The notes: generated by a model from the sequence alone, not told the origin. A stretch of 64,000 nt of DNA from Gnomoniopsis sp. IMI 355080 (GCA_027946555.1 JAPEVC010000008.1:268381-332380); one strand, 5' to 3'; shown: positions 22,125 through 34,577, numbered from the stretch's first letter. A program made the numbers and translations.

Positions 22125-24254
22125 ATGGCCGATCCTCTTAGTGTTATCGCGAGTGCTATTGCCATCGGGCAGGCTGCAGATGGGCTCTTGTCTCTATTAT
22201 GTAAGCTTAAGGACTTCCGAGAGGCCCCTCAAGAAGTGAGGATCCTTCGTTTAGAAATTGCGGAGGCAAAAGGCATCCTTCCTCAACTCCAAGCAACTCT
22301 CGCCGCAATTGGTTCCCAAAATCCCGCCTTGGACTTAGGCTCCTTACAAGCCCTTCTGTTTCGCTATGCCGGTCTTATGCAACAAATGGATACCCTAGTT
22401 CACAAACATCTTGTAAAATCAGATTCAAAAGGCCACAGTGACGGGGTAAAGCAGATACGGCGAATGGGCTGGGTCACCAGCAGGAACAAAATTGAGTCTC
22501 ATATGAAGAAAATCAGAGAATCTCGAGAAATGGTCAACGGAGAGCTTTCCCGAATAGCCTCGTGAGTCAAGTTTTTACTTCATTGCTTGAAAAGTGGTAA
22601 ACCTATTAAAGACGTAGTACTGATTGTTGTGGACTTTAACTCAGACTTCAACATATTGAATTGCGTACAAGCGTTGAGATTCGATTCGATCGACAAGAGG
22701 CTCTCCTCTCAAGAATCATCACAAATCAAGAAGCGGCAGCTAGCTCCGGTGGTATGGCTGATGCTTTTGAGACTGACCGTGACGGTTCATCCTATCATCT
22801 GAGGTCCGGATCTTTCCAGGCCACACAAGTCAGATCGAGCGCCCACTGCTCGTGCAGATGTCACTCTGAATGGGTCTCAACCATACTATCTTCTTGGGAC
22901 CTATTCGGAAGCATAATGTTTCGGACTCGTGGAAATCCCGTTTTCCCGCAGCCATGCAATGTCAAGTCTTGCAATAACAGATGCCAAGCCATACTCACAT
23001 GGTACATACTATCTTCCACATTGGCCCTCGATGCACGCAATCAGCCTAAGAATCGCCAATGGTCCATCATTTTCGATTTCTCTAATGGTGGCGAGGGTGG
23101 TGTCCCCAGACTCCGACTTATTCAGGTACATCCAACTGGGTGACTGCCATGGCATTCAACAACTTTTTCACCAAGGTCTAGCTGCCCCAGTCGATATGAT
23201 ACCATTAGGAACTGGCTTCGTGGATGCGCTGTTATTCGCGTTGAATCAGAATCAGCTCGAAGTCTGCCAGTTACTCCTGTCCTGGGGTGCAGATCCACAT
23301 CAGGAAAATGACACCACTTTGACATCTTCTGCGGCAGATATGGCTTGGAACTTGTCCTTTGAGTGTCCATGCAAGAGAAAGAAGACTGCCTTAATCAAGG
23401 AAATCTTTTCACCGCCTCGCAATCTGGAACAGCGCAATCTTTCCCTTGTCCATCAGATTATCATGGGAATCTGCCCTATATCCCTTGAGAGGTACCTCGA
23501 TAGTGGGGTAAAGGACAACATAGATACTCCAGATATCCATGGACGCTCTGCTCTACACTGGGGAGCCTGGGTAGGCAACTCTTCCTCGCTCAGTCGACTG
23601 CTGGATGTAGGAGCAGATCCTAATCTCGAGGACCGCGGTGGACGGGCGCCTTTACACTTTTCTTGCATGACTACTTCTGCTGCGTGTACGGCTACCCTGA
23701 TCAAGGCTGGTGCAGATCCACAGAAGAAAGATATCTTCCTCCAGACGCCGTTGCACTGTGCAAGTGCCAATGGTAGAATCGCCAATGTCGAGTACTTACT
23801 GTCTTCCGGTGTAGATCCCAGCACACAAGATAACGATGGAAAAACGCCACTTATGGCCGCAGTTCTCTCCAAGCAACTGGACGTTGTACGAATACTGATC
23901 GCTTATGACGCTAAGATCGAGATGCGAGATAATGCTGGTGAGACGGCAGCAACGCTAGCGATATGGGTGAATGCTGGTCAGATTGTACAAGTTCTTTCGC
24001 GTGCCGGCGCTGATTTCAACATTTTGACGGATTCCGGTCGCACAATTTTACACACTGCTGCACGTTTCTGCGATATCAGAACCTTGGAGGCTCTTTTCAA
24101 AGTTAATCTCAGCTCCTTCCAGTCCTCGACCCTCAATGCACAGGGTCTCACACCATTAGAAGTGTTAAAGCAAAGAAATGACCTGACTCCGGAGTTGCTA
24201 GAGACGTTCAATGCGCTCTTGTTACAAACAGATGTGGGCCGACTGTACCATTAG
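22125..24254 (+). pseudogene. STAND-type N-terminal domain plus ankyrin repeats, frameshifted
   Basis: Starts MADPLSVIASAIAI at 22125, the hallmark of the fungal N-terminal domain of STAND/NLR-like proteins (Helo/PigL_N type), continuing as helices to about residue 145. An intron (22562-22671) joins in phase to an exon with a CSCRCH cysteine cluster. Between about 22950 and 22990 the coherent frame moves by one base: the expected KPYSHGTYYLPHW and ARVVSPDSDLF segments are in another frame. From there the protein reads cleanly to 24254 with at least six ankyrin repeats (for example GRSALHWGAWVGNSSSLSRLL and KTPLMAAVLSKQLDVVRILI). No short intron explains the shift. Such proteins act in non-self recognition and cell death. 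This allele would make only a truncated N-terminal piece unless the base change is a sequencing error. Confidence 0.75.
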
Positions 24255-25061
24255 ATTCAACTAAAAGAGCCGAGAGGAAGGTAGAGTTTAGGAAGAGGAA
24301 TGATATATCTTAGAGTAGTCTGTTAGCGTAAAAAAAGAGGGATTTCTAATCGCAATGTTTTTGCTACTTCCGGTGGACCCTAGCGCTGATATATAGCCAT
24401 AAACGCAATTTAGTTTATTCACTAGATGGGTTCTTTAGAATAATAGGTTGAGGAGGTACCGTAGCAGGGGCTTTAGGAATACATACCCTTCGGCCTATAG
24501 TAGGTATGTATCCGGCTATTCTATAATGATGATCTCTGTCCGTATAAAGAGCTAATGATAGAGCGGCCTTAGTGGTATAGGCCTGCCTACGACGAAGAGC
24601 CATTCATGGATCACATCAAGTCTGCGTACCTAGGTAGTCCAAGCTCCTTCTTAAGGAACCCTATATCCCCGGCATCTGGAATTTCGAGATCGTATTCAGG
24701 CGTACGATAAGTGGCGGGCAGTAACGAATAGCAAGAGATATTTTATATCGAGACTTGATTAATATTCTGAAGAACCCGCACTGGTAATTGCATATTATTC
24801 ACGGCCTAATTGTAGTCGAATGGTGGACTCGTCGTAGGACACATGAGTAAGTAACCTTGAAGAGGTGTGTAAAAATGGTGCTAAGAGATAGTGCGCCGAA
24901 TGACAGCGTTTGGACGCAGCCTTGCAGGTCTCTGGCATGCCGGTGTTCGAGACAGTTGATGACGAGCGAAGCGACCCGAGTGTAGCACTTTAGGACGTTC
25001 ACAGAGGACAACATGGTGCTCTCTCCGGCCGTGTCATTCTGCATCATCAGGCTGTCTGAAT
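24255..25061. other. AT-rich intergenic region
   Basis: About 0.8 kb, AT-rich around 24260-24800, possibly a decayed repeat. The palindrome at 24627-24636 lies here. No gene is recognised. Confidence 0.45.
24627..24636. repeat. TACCTAGGTA palindrome
   Basis: Perfect copy of the dispersed 10-base palindrome. Confidence 0.7.
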
Positions 25062-26145
25062 TCAGATCTCTGTCTTCGCATTCCATGATGTGTTCAGGAT
25101 CTTCCTGGATTTCAACCTGTTTTCCATGATGATCGAGACGGAAGAACTTGGCGCATCGCTGAAAGACACCTGCGCCTCGTCGGAATTGGAGACTCCATAC
25201 ACCACTGCCCCGTTTACAGTGAGCAACGTGAGTTCAAGTGACCGGAAGTCGCCAGTTCGTCCAAGATCAACTGGGAAAGGCCACAGTTCGAGAGGAGCCG
25301 GATGCATGGTCGCGTCTCTTGTGACCCGAGGAGCTTGCGACGGATCCCGCGAAATTCCAACACAAGCCATGTGCGATATCCCGCTCGGGCATGCCCCAAA
25401 CGAATTCCAAGTAACCCTCCTTGAGAGCACTCTCGATACTCAAGAAAGCGTTGAGCGCATCATACGGCTTGGTGAGTTCTCTGCACGAGTATTGGTTTGC
25501 CATGCGCCGGGATTGTAGGAATTATTGTTGGACACCACGTCGAAATGCTCGCCACCGTCGTTTCGTCCTCTGCCGTAGACTAGGGCGGACATGACACCGA
25601 CGCGCAAATCATCTCTGATGTACTGGGCGTCTGTTATTTCGGCGACCGTGTCCTCTCGCCACCCACCAGGCTATGTTTGCGGACAGTGCCAATAGCCATG
25701 CTCCTCCGTGAAGACCAGCATGCGCGATGAGAACAAGTCCTCCTTGTATGTCCACGCTCGCGTCCGCCGAGTGGACGACTGAAAGCCGCTGCCGAGCCCG
25801 TCCCCGGGTTCTAGATCTACACCGAGGGAATGTCGCACGTTGATCCTCCAAGCCGTTTGTTGCCTATCGCGGGTGCCGTACTGCATAATTGGTAGGCCTG
25901 CGTTTGCGTTTGTACCGGCTGCGACTACAATATTCAATGCAGCGTTGCTGTAGACGAGATGCATCTGCTGCATGATCTGTTGTTTTATCTCGGTATCGTC
26001 TTGGGGTATACATGGAGTGTCCACCCAGAGGTAGTCAATATTGACGGCCTCCGCCACGACAATGGCGTCTTGGATGGTTTGTGGTAGCCCCTGTGGGCGT
26101 ACGTCACGCGCGAAAGCCCCGGTCCAGGGCAGGAGACAATGTTTT
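25062..26145 (-). pseudogene. HET-domain pseudogene
   Basis: Reading the minus strand from about 26145, fragments of a HET protein appear in the right order but in different frames. First is LPQTIQDAIVVAEAVNIDYLWVD with CIPQDD and QMHLVYSNAALNIV (the classical HET core). Next is RRTRAWTYKEDLFSSRMLVF, ending in YWHCPQ and a stop at 25671. Then AEITDAQYIRDDLRVGVMSALVYGRG follows beyond that stop, and after another shift RELTKPYDALNAFLSIESAL and LEFVWGMPERDIAHGL. A further in-frame TGA stands where the FPSWSW motif should have Trp. The 5' end (the LSHCWG start of the domain) is missing. Multiple stops and shifts show an old inactive copy. Confidence 0.85.
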
Positions 26146-27648
26146 TACGGCGTCACAAGGAATATAGGCAGAGTGTCTATATGTCCATGCATGGGTCAGT
26201 AAAATGATTTCGTCACAAATGTGACCTGGTCGCACCGAACGTATTCGTGATGAACTTTGTGTGTGCTGCTAGATGCGAGAATCGAATCCTGGGTGCACGC
26301 CATGGACCATAAGATGGCACCCCAGGTGTATCAACCGTCTCTGGCCTCGCCCTATGACTGCTGCTCTCCCATCACGGTCGATCAAGGCCTTCTTTAGGCA
26401 GAACAGGTTCTTGTACTCTTTGTTGATGAAGACCACGTTGGAGTCGTTTTTCTTGCAGATGTTTTCCGAAAACCCACGATGAGGTTTGTCAGATGACTTA
26501 TACTACAGTAAAGTTGCTCTTCAGCTCTAACGCTGGCTTCCAGGTACCCGCAACTGCAGCCAGATTACATTATGCACGTACTTATGAGTGGGTTAAGGGT
26601 TATAGGTCGCACGGGAAAGCAAAACACATTGACAAGTATTGTGTAGCTTTAGGTGAAACAATTTCAATGTATATAAGAAGAGTGAGGGAGGTGTTCATCT
26701 TTCACATCACGGGAAATCCGAAAAGCAGGGCGGAGATATGCGTGGGGGGGTGGGGGGTGGAGGATCTTGCCAATACGGCATCCTTGCTTCAACGACATAC
26801 GCAGTACTGTGGTTTATTAACCCCGATGCGTATTTTTCATTTTCTGTCGCCAAGTTTTCGGTGTATATCGCCCAGTTCCCGTTTTATCGAGCAGGTCCTA
26901 TTTTGTCTATTTTGTCTAGCCTGCGCCCGCCATTTTGACTACACAAAATGGACCAAATTACCTAATCTTCGCCAACCATCTTGACCAAACAATGGGGGCC
27001 CGCGCCAGCCATCGGACCGAGCGGTGCAATATAACTCGGACACTCGTCTGGGATCTCGGCTGCTCGGGTGCTCGGGTGTGGGTGTGTGGATGCGTCGGGT
27101 CAGCAATGCGGCTCTAATAGCAATAAGCAATCTTAAACAATCTGAGCCGCATCAAGCGATCCACAATAAAAGGAACGCGCCATGGCGTTCGCTGACTTTC
27201 CAATTTCTTTTCATGCAATGTGCAGATAGTCAGCGTTCAGAAAAGATGATGAACATGGCCACGCCTCCGAAGGGATATTCCTTTTCGGGCTCTTCCGCGG
27301 TCCTGGAATCAGCGCTACCGGCTTACCCTGCCTAATCTTCATCTTAGTATGTGGGTCGGAGGATTCTAAAGTTGAGGTTGCCTAGATGGGCAGGGAAATT
27401 CTACGGAGACACGAGATGCAAGCCATTGCAGGGTCACGGCAAACCTTAGAAAGAGATTACCTCGGGCGAGGACATAGTCGGGAATCCCGGGATCAGGAGT
27501 CCGAGTACAGCTTTCGAAGGCAGGTTGAATCGGCGCGCTGGTTGTCTTAAGTACTGGCAGTCCACGGAAGCATCGGTTTGCGAACAGCATCTTTTGGCAC
27601 CCGACGTTGCTCAACACTTTGGTCCTCGCCATCTACCACCCTGGCAGT
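26146..27648. other. Intergenic region, no gene recognised
   Basis: About 1.5 kb. Contains G-rich runs around 26742-26762 but no coherent coding frame. Confidence 0.45.
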
Positions 27649-28764
27649 ATGCCGTCCTACGTCTCCTTCCTCGCCCTCTGGGCCCTCGCGGTCGGCACAT
27701 CATCCACAACCCCCCTAGCCGCACGGCAATCCACGGGCTCGTCGTCGTGCACATCGCTGCATGTCTTCCTCATCCGCGGCTACGGCGAGAGCTACGAGTA
27801 CGAATACCAGCTGTCGCTGGTCGATGTCATCTGCGCGGGCCAGGACGCGACCACGGGGTGCGACTACGAGGACGTGGTCTACAACACGACCATCTCGCTG
27901 AGTGCCCAGGACTGCACGGGCATCGAGCTTGGGCGCGCGACCGGGGTGTCGCAGATCACGGCGTACAACGAGCGGTGCCCGGATACGAAGCTCGTCGTTA
28001 GCGGCTTCAGCGAGGGCGCCGTCGTCATGGGCGACGTGCTGGGCGGCGGCACCTGCGGCTCGGGGACCGCCGGCCTGGACGTGACGGCCGCGCCGGGGAA
28101 CATGATCTGCGCCGCTACGCTCTGGGGCGATGGTCGGCACGTGGCGAATCAGTCGTACAACGTCCTCAATGGGTCTGCCTACGACAGCGCGTACCCGCGC
28201 TCGCTTAATGCCTCATGTGAGTAGCCTTGCACGAAAATTCATCACCAAGATAGGCACTGGACTGACCACGTTTCTCGCGAAGCATTCGCCGGCCTCAACA
28301 CCTTCTCCTCCGTCCTGCGCTCCTACTGCCACGACACGGACCAAATTTGCGCCTACAGCGACGGAACGCCGTACGTCGAAGCGTATCACACCGACTACTT
28401 CGACCTGTACTCGGCGGACGGGGGCGCCTGGATCCGCGACATGTGCAACGTCACCTCGCCCAACTCCACCGCGACGTCGACCTCGGCGGCCCCGAGCGCC
28501 ACGGCGACGGCCGTCTGCACGGCCGGCACAGCGGCTGACGGCCTAGCGAGCAACTTTGAGGAGCTGTGCGAGTTCACCTGCAAGTACGGCTACTGCCCCG
28601 ACGGCGTGTGCACGTGTACGGCCACGGGCGCGCAGAACACGGCGCCGGCTATCACGGGCGAGGATGGATGCCCGCTTGACGGGGAGAGTGATGGCTACGA
28701 CGGCTTGTGCAGCTATTCTTGCAATCATGGGTATTGTCCCGAGGATGCGTGCCAAGCCTGTTGA
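27649..28764 (+). CDS. Secreted cutinase-family esterase with two C-terminal Cys-rich modules
   Basis: Serine esterase of 349 residues, exons 27649-28216 and 28283-28764. The start MPSYVSFLALWALAVG gives a signal peptide; an upstream in-frame ATG at 27607 would spoil it. The catalytic core shows FLIRGYGES near the start, the nucleophile elbow GFSEGA (Ser 121), a likely Asp in CHDTDQIC (207 or 209) and His 225 in EAYHTDY, as in cutinases and acetylxylan esterases. After a Thr/Ser/Ala linker come two related modules (about 268-305 and 319-349) with the shared pattern GLC or ELC, then a Cys, GYCP and a further Cys. Such modules are known to me at the ends of fungal alpha-1,3-glucanases, where they are thought to bind cell-wall glucan. 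Codon use is strongly GC-rich. The enzyme probably acts on plant cutin, xylan esters or the fungal wall. Confidence 0.85.
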
Positions 28765-29898
28765 GCGCGGATGGTGGCAGCTCTGCTGAATATTGTCCGA
28801 GTCGAGTGAGAGGCAAGCGGGTGATGTCACATGAAGATCGAGAGTTGCATTGGGCTATGGCGTTGATGAAAAAGGCTACCTCACTAGGGAGGCATGATAA
28901 TATAGATATTAGACAGTAATGTTAGTAATTAATGAACATAAACATGAACTCGAGGGTGACGCCCTCGGAGTCAAAGAAGACAGACAACTGGGCACCGACC
29001 CTCACCAATCTGCGGACTTGATCACGGACGATCCCTCGACTCTTCGAGTTAACTCGGGAGGCAGGTACCACACTTGAAGGCATAGCTTGTGAAGCTGGTC
29101 CTGTGTAGTAAGAGACTGCCTTTTTCTAACCCTGTTCTGCGGTTCTCGATCACGCTGATCTCCCCGTCACCTCCTGCAACTTCGTCAGCGGCGTCCGTGC
29201 TGCTCCCGTTAATCTCGCCAGCAGCAAACCTCCACTCATCGGACATTTCTTTTAACTGTCAACGGCAGCGTCAGTTTGTACAACTTCACAAGCACACAAG
29301 TTGCTGTGTGGCCTCTCGATGACAAATCCAGCAGCCAAGTCACTGCTTGAGGTACCACTACTCAGAACGGACGGTGATAGATCAAAGCGAGAGAATAAGG
29401 GACTATTTCTGGTCTCTGAGGGGTGAAACAAGATCAATGGCAGCGTGGGAAAAAGAATGGCATATCATGGCTGCAATATTCATCACTGGCACATACGCCC
29501 ACAATGAGTTTCGAAGGGGGGGAGGTTCGCGTTCCAACATCCGTTGTATTCCGTTTTCAATTCTCTATTCTCTGTTTAACTACAGTAATTATGCCACTCG
29601 GCCAGTTCGTACCAAGACCTACATCTCCCACCAGTCATGTTAATGTGCTAGTATTAGACTCGACATTAAATCACTCTGTCCGGCCTCGGGCCCCTGCAGC
29701 TTTTTAGTATACAGGAAATTTTTTGCGTGATTGCACGTCATTCACTTGCCCATTCGGCGCACAGAGCTGTAGACCTTGAAACGCACGAACAGGTGTGAGA
29801 AAGACCTCAGGCCAAGATACCTAGGGAGAGCTGGGTTATCTAGCTCCGTCCAAAACATTTCATATAAGCTACATGGATTCCGGCCTGATTTTCTTTCA
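28765..29898. other. Intergenic region between convergent genes
   Basis: About 1.1 kb between the esterase and the convergent FAD oxidase. A small perfect hairpin CGAGGG-TGACG-CCCTCG lies at 28951-28967. Nothing else is seen. Confidence 0.45.
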
Positions 29899-31782
29899 CT
29901 AAACAGAAACGATGGTTGATATAATTCGTGGGTTTTTGACATCGTCGGCAACCTTTAACTCCCTGTGCTCAATTCGCACAGGTCCCTTCTCGCTGCCGCC
30001 TCGTTCCTCAGATCCTAACACCTGTGATGACGGATCGCGACCCTCCAAAATGGCGCATCGGATCGCACAGTCTCTCTTGAAGACCTCGGCCTCGGTCTTT
30101 GGAGAGCCCAGCAAGTCGGGCGTGGCAAGAGAGGCATACCGATCCCACCACTGTTCCACCTTCTTGACTTGGGGCAGGTCGAGAATCTCCTCTTCGCTCG
30201 GCACGGGAAGCACGCCATGTATCTCGCGATCCTTGCTGCCGTCCTCGAGCGGGCGGATGGACTGCATGTTGAAGAAGAAGTTGTCCGGATCCCAACGAGT
30301 CTTGACCTTCTGGAGACGTGTGTAGTTCCGTCCGTAGTACGCCTCCTGCCAGTCGGGAACAGTGCCGTCTATATAGTTGAGATATGCCGCCTTCTTCTCG
30401 ATTGCGTACGGCAACAGTGTGGTCTTGCACTTGGCAATGAATTCCATCATCTGATTCTTGGCCAACGGATCCGTCCACTGCACCTTGATCGTACACACAT
30501 AGTGTCCTTGCCTCCAATAAAAAGCGGTATCCTCAGCGCCCACCGCAGTGGTGGCTCCGCCGATGTGGTCCCACAATACGTGGCACTTTGGATCATTAGC
30601 TCCATTCTCGTCCGTGATACCCAAGATCTTCACTGCCTCGGCGACGAGTGCCGAGATCTTAGAGTTGACCTCTCGGTTGATGGCGCCCTCGGCAAAAATG
30701 AAGGACGCATGATGGTGATATACCTGGCTGAAGGGGTCCCAGCCCTCGTCCTGGTGCACCTTTTCAGTCCACTTGCCAGCGTTTAGTTTGATGCTCGCTG
30801 GCTTGTATGCTAGCAGATACGACAGAGCCTTCTGAGCCGCGTCCCAGCTGCCATTGTAGATGATCGTCATCCCGCCGGTGAGTTGCTTCTTGCTCCCGTG
30901 GGTCCACAAAGCGTCAGCCGTAAGCTCTTCGGGACAAGGGATCGTGTTGAACTTCTCCATCATGTCATTGAATTCTTTTTGCTGCTGTGGGAGGTTCCAG
31001 GTGATGTTCCCAGAGACGATGTTCCCGTCAAGGTCGTTCAGCTTGTGCAGACGGCAAGTCATGTTCACTGTGACACCGAAATTGCCGCCCCCGCCGCCTC
31101 TGAGAGCCCAGAAGAGGTCTCGTTTCTCTTCATCTTCATCCTTGTCAGAGACAGTGACGATCTCGCCGTCATGGGTCACAATAGTCATGGAAAGGACGTT
31201 GTCGCAGGCGAGGCCGTAGCTGCGAGAAAATGGGCTGAGCCCCCCGCCCAGAGTAAATCCGCTGACGCCAACAGTTGGACACTGCCCGCCGATCACTATA
31301 GTGCGAGGGTCTTTGAGGTGCTTGTAGTAGACATCCTTCCAGACGAGGCCAGCTTGCATGGTGATGGTATTTGCTTCCGAGTTGATGTAGCACCCTTTCA
31401 TGGGGCTGACGTCGAGAACGATTCCACCCTCGTTCAAACAGTAGCCCATGTAAGAGTGTCCGCCATTCTTGACGGTAAGGCGGGCTTTATTCTCCTTGGC
31501 AAAGACTACTGTGGCTTGTACGTCTTCGACAGATCTTGCCTGGACAACAACAGCCGGCATGGTCATGCGGTAATTCAGGTTTCCGATGAATACTGCGTGG
31601 TTCTATTAGCTATAGAGCTCTGCGCATTTGGAATTCTATAAAACAAATTCATTGTTATGCTTCATTTGGTGATAGCACTTACCGGCTTTTGAATAGGCTT
31701 CACTCGATGGCTCAAGTACCTGGTCTGGCGCGAGCGTCTCCTTCAGAGCCGCGATGCTGAAATTCTCTACAGTGGCAGGCAT
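29899..31782 (-). CDS. FAD-linked oxidase, berberine bridge enzyme type
   Basis: Flavoenzyme of 597 residues in two exons (31782-31683 and 31592-29899) joined in phase. The FAD domain has VKNGGHSYMG with His 79 and IGGQCPTVGVSG with Cys 138, about 60 residues apart. This is the spacing of the His/Cys pair that binds FAD bicovalently in the berberine bridge subfamily. GFTLGGGLSPFSRSYGLACDNV and RGGGGGNFGV complete the FAD site. The C-terminal BBE motif is YLNYIDG followed by YYGRNYTRLQKVKTRWDPDNFFF. No signal peptide is seen, so it is probably intracellular, unlike many secreted members. The extra 90 residues after the BBE motif are charged and unusual in length. The substrate is unknown; relatives oxidise alkaloids, sugars or polyketide intermediates. 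Confidence 0.92.
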
Positions 31783-32783
31783 TTTCGCGATGAGCGAACC
31801 AATAGAAGTAGAGTAATATTGTTTGACAGTGTGAGGCTTTGAGGTATCGGATGTTGTTAAACGTAGGAGAAGAGGCACATATGGTGTGTCATGGCTTTGT
31901 ATTTATAGACTGATATATTGCTCTATGCTGGGTATCATAACACCTATAATCTCGTAAAGGGAGCAATTATCTCGTGCTATCTGGATTGAGTGAATTCCAG
32001 CTACTGCGCTCTTGCGGTCTAGTACTAGATCGAGTTAACTGCGTCGACCTTCAGGTAGCCTGAACGCGTATATATGCTAGCACCTACATACCTGCTATAC
32101 CTCTACAAGTACAAGTTTTAACGCGAACCCTTTCACATGCGCTCGAAGCCGCGTTCGCTTACCTAAAGTAGGATATATCGTTTCGACGTTTACGGTCTCG
32201 GGTCCGAACCATATACCTGGGGCAGAATTGATTGGGCAGCAGGCGCTAGAGTACGCAGCCGAATCGCGGGCTGAGACAGCATTAAAGGTTTCGTACGCCT
32301 ATCTTCCAGTCTAGTTTAGTCAATCTAAAATGGTCGATTCTCAACTCCTTCAACCACATTGATCTTCGTCTTAATATGGCGAGGAAACTATCAATAGTCT
32401 ATACTGTGTGTTGCTTTCGAACAAAGTCAGCGTAGTGCGCAGTAAGTGACTGGAAATGCCTTCATTACTGTGGGAGAGCAGAAGGGACCACCAAACAGAT
32501 AGTCATTCCCACCCAAGGAAACACCACACCGTGTCGAGAGGCCCAACGCAGGGAGGCCAAGCATGATATAACAGGTTCCAAGGGGTTCTTCAATAGTTAA
32601 GGAGCCCCCGGGTGCCTTTTGCTAGAAGGGTTAATTACAAGCGTCAGTTATATTAGGCCGCAAACTGTGACGCATGCAAGTTCAATTTTCTCATTTGATA
32701 GTAAGAACAAAGATACTTGGGATCTATAGGATCATGCGATCGCTTCTCCCCAGTCGCCCTCCAATTCTAGCCTGCGCATCACG
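31783..32783. other. Upstream region of the FAD oxidase gene
   Basis: About 1 kb, moderately AT-rich, no gene recognised beyond the oxidase core promoter. Confidence 0.5.
31900..31907 (-). promoter_or_regulatory. TATA box of the FAD oxidase gene
   Basis: TATAAATA on the minus strand, about 118 bases before the ATG at 31782. Confidence 0.5.
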
Positions 32784-34577
32784 TCAGAAGCAAGACCAAG
32801 GATCTCTAGCCAATGTCACGACGTCAGGCATCCTTTCAACGTCGAGGGGTCTATGGACTTCAATCGTATCCGTGTACTTCCGCTCATATGCCATATTGAT
32901 GGACTCATAGTCGGAGAGAGTACGAAGAGGCTCTCCCGTCTTCAAGACGAGCAAGCCAAGTCTCGAGGACGGCAGCCGCTGCCGCCGGCACGCGAAGAAT
33001 GGCTGCCCGATCTCCCCGGCATAGTCCTCTGTCAAGACGGGATTGACGTACGCGTTGCTCTCTGGCACCATCGGTGGGATCGCATTGGCAGCCTTGCCTT
33101 TCAGGTCGAGCGCGAGATGGAGGGTCAATCTTCGGAGGCTTCTGAACCTTTGGGTGATGGATTCGAGAACGCGCGCGGCCTCCTTGATTATTTTCACATT
33201 AAAAATCCCGTATTCCTCTTGAATAGGTGCCTTTGCTTACCTCTCTGCTATTCGAGTCAAGCTCCAACTCCTCAAGATGTGGACACCTCTCTTCAAGCTC
33301 CTTGAGCTGCTCGACACCGTAAGTCGGCCTCAGATAAGCGGTGGTTACGCTATGCACAGGCTCAAACGAATGAATGCATAGACACTTCAAGCTTGAATGA
33401 TTCGCGACCGCTTCTAGTGGCACGTGATATCCCTTAACGACTAGGCTCTCGAGCGTGGTGAAAGCCATCAGAAACCACTGCAGCGGCGGGCAGTCGCTTC
33501 TTGTCTCCTCATCCGACCATCGCTTCACCTCGAGGGTCTTTAAGAATAAGGCGCAGCCTGTGGTCTGGCTCAAGAAGGCCACCATGTTTGGAGGGCCCAG
33601 TGTGAGGGACTTCAAGCTCGACCACTGGAACTTCTTTTTCCAATGCTCTGACTCGTCTTGGCTCATCTGATATCCGATAAGTGACAGCTCTTCCAGCGGC
33701 GGAAAGTTCGCCTTGGTGTCAGCAAGCGAAAAGGAAAGAGTCGGGAGGACTTCAGGTATGCCCATATCTGAGCTGAGATCTGGGGCAAATTCGAGCGAAA
33801 ACGAGAGCAGAGCAGGGCAGGCGAATAGGAGCTTCTGGACGCCTAGAACCCTTCTGTTCGGTCCATTGGTCCGGTCGTAGGGATTCACTGTGGCCGCGAG
33901 AGCGACAACGTTGCGCATCTGCATATGGTCCTCGACTTGTCGCTGACCGTCCTCGCCGAGTAGAAAGAGCGATATTCGTTTCTGATGCCCAGCAAGAGTC
34001 TCTAACGCCTTCGGGGTCAACCGACCTCTAATCCTGTGGCGGCAAAAATGAATACCAATTAGCATCACACTTCGCGGTTATAATTACCGGTAGATTTGAT
34101 GTCCCAGCGCCATGTGCTTGCTTACTTGACACGCTGCAGATTGGGAAGAGAATCGACAAGAGACAGCAGGCGCGTCTCCATGTCATCGACATCTTCTGGG
34201 CTGAACAGCCCAAATTCAAGCTCGTGCACTGCACGCCGGAGCACTTCGTTCTTGGAGTCCAGCAGTCTGGACGACAGGGAGTGCGCGAATACCAGCGGAG
34301 GTGTACTGTCCATGAACTCCGTTGGCCGCGCGGCTAGCGGAACGACCTCATACAGATGGGAGAGGGTCATGGCGAAACAGGCGCGCGACGTTAGGCAAAA
34401 ACTGCAGAGGTCTTTGAGGCTATCTATCTTATTTTTTCTTTTTGTCAGTGCGTGAGATCAAGTACAGGTGTGGGAATCGGGATGTGCAAATTAGGCTGAT
34501 GAGAAAAAGCGTCGTACTTGGTCAAGAATGAGGTGACATATTTCGCCTGCCCCAGTTTCGAAAATGTTTGTACTCAT
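32784..34577 (-). CDS. F-box / leucine-rich-like protein
   Basis: Four exons give 517 residues: 34577-34518, 34427-34126, 34033-33241 and 33182-32784, every junction in phase. The N-terminus EICHLILDQIDSLKDLCSFCLTS, restored by the first splice, has the layout of a short F-box. Longer stretches follow with periodic leucines, for example PALLSFSLEFA, FPPLEELSLIGY, WSSLKSLTLG, LFLKTLEV, FTTLESLVVKGY, HSSLKCLCIHSF and CPHLEELELDS, as in leucine-rich repeats. Such proteins usually serve as substrate receptors of SCF ubiquitin ligases. No target can be named. No signal peptide or membrane segment is present. Confidence 0.75.

Noticed and set aside
26270..26300. Possible tRNA T-arm (GAATCGAATCC, minus strand)
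   Set aside because: No matching acceptor, D or anticodon arms can be built around it.
27715..28140. Antisense frame within the cutinase-like gene
   Set aside because: Ala/Arg-rich shadow; the plus strand has catalytic motifs, a signal peptide and in-phase splicing.
28951..28967. Perfect 6-bp hairpin as a transcription terminator
   Set aside because: Lies about 190 bases past the stop codon with no T run; fungal polymerase II does not use such terminators.
30169..30786. Open frame of 205 codons antisense to the FAD oxidase
   Set aside because: Shadow of a strongly supported gene; composition and lack of motifs argue against coding.
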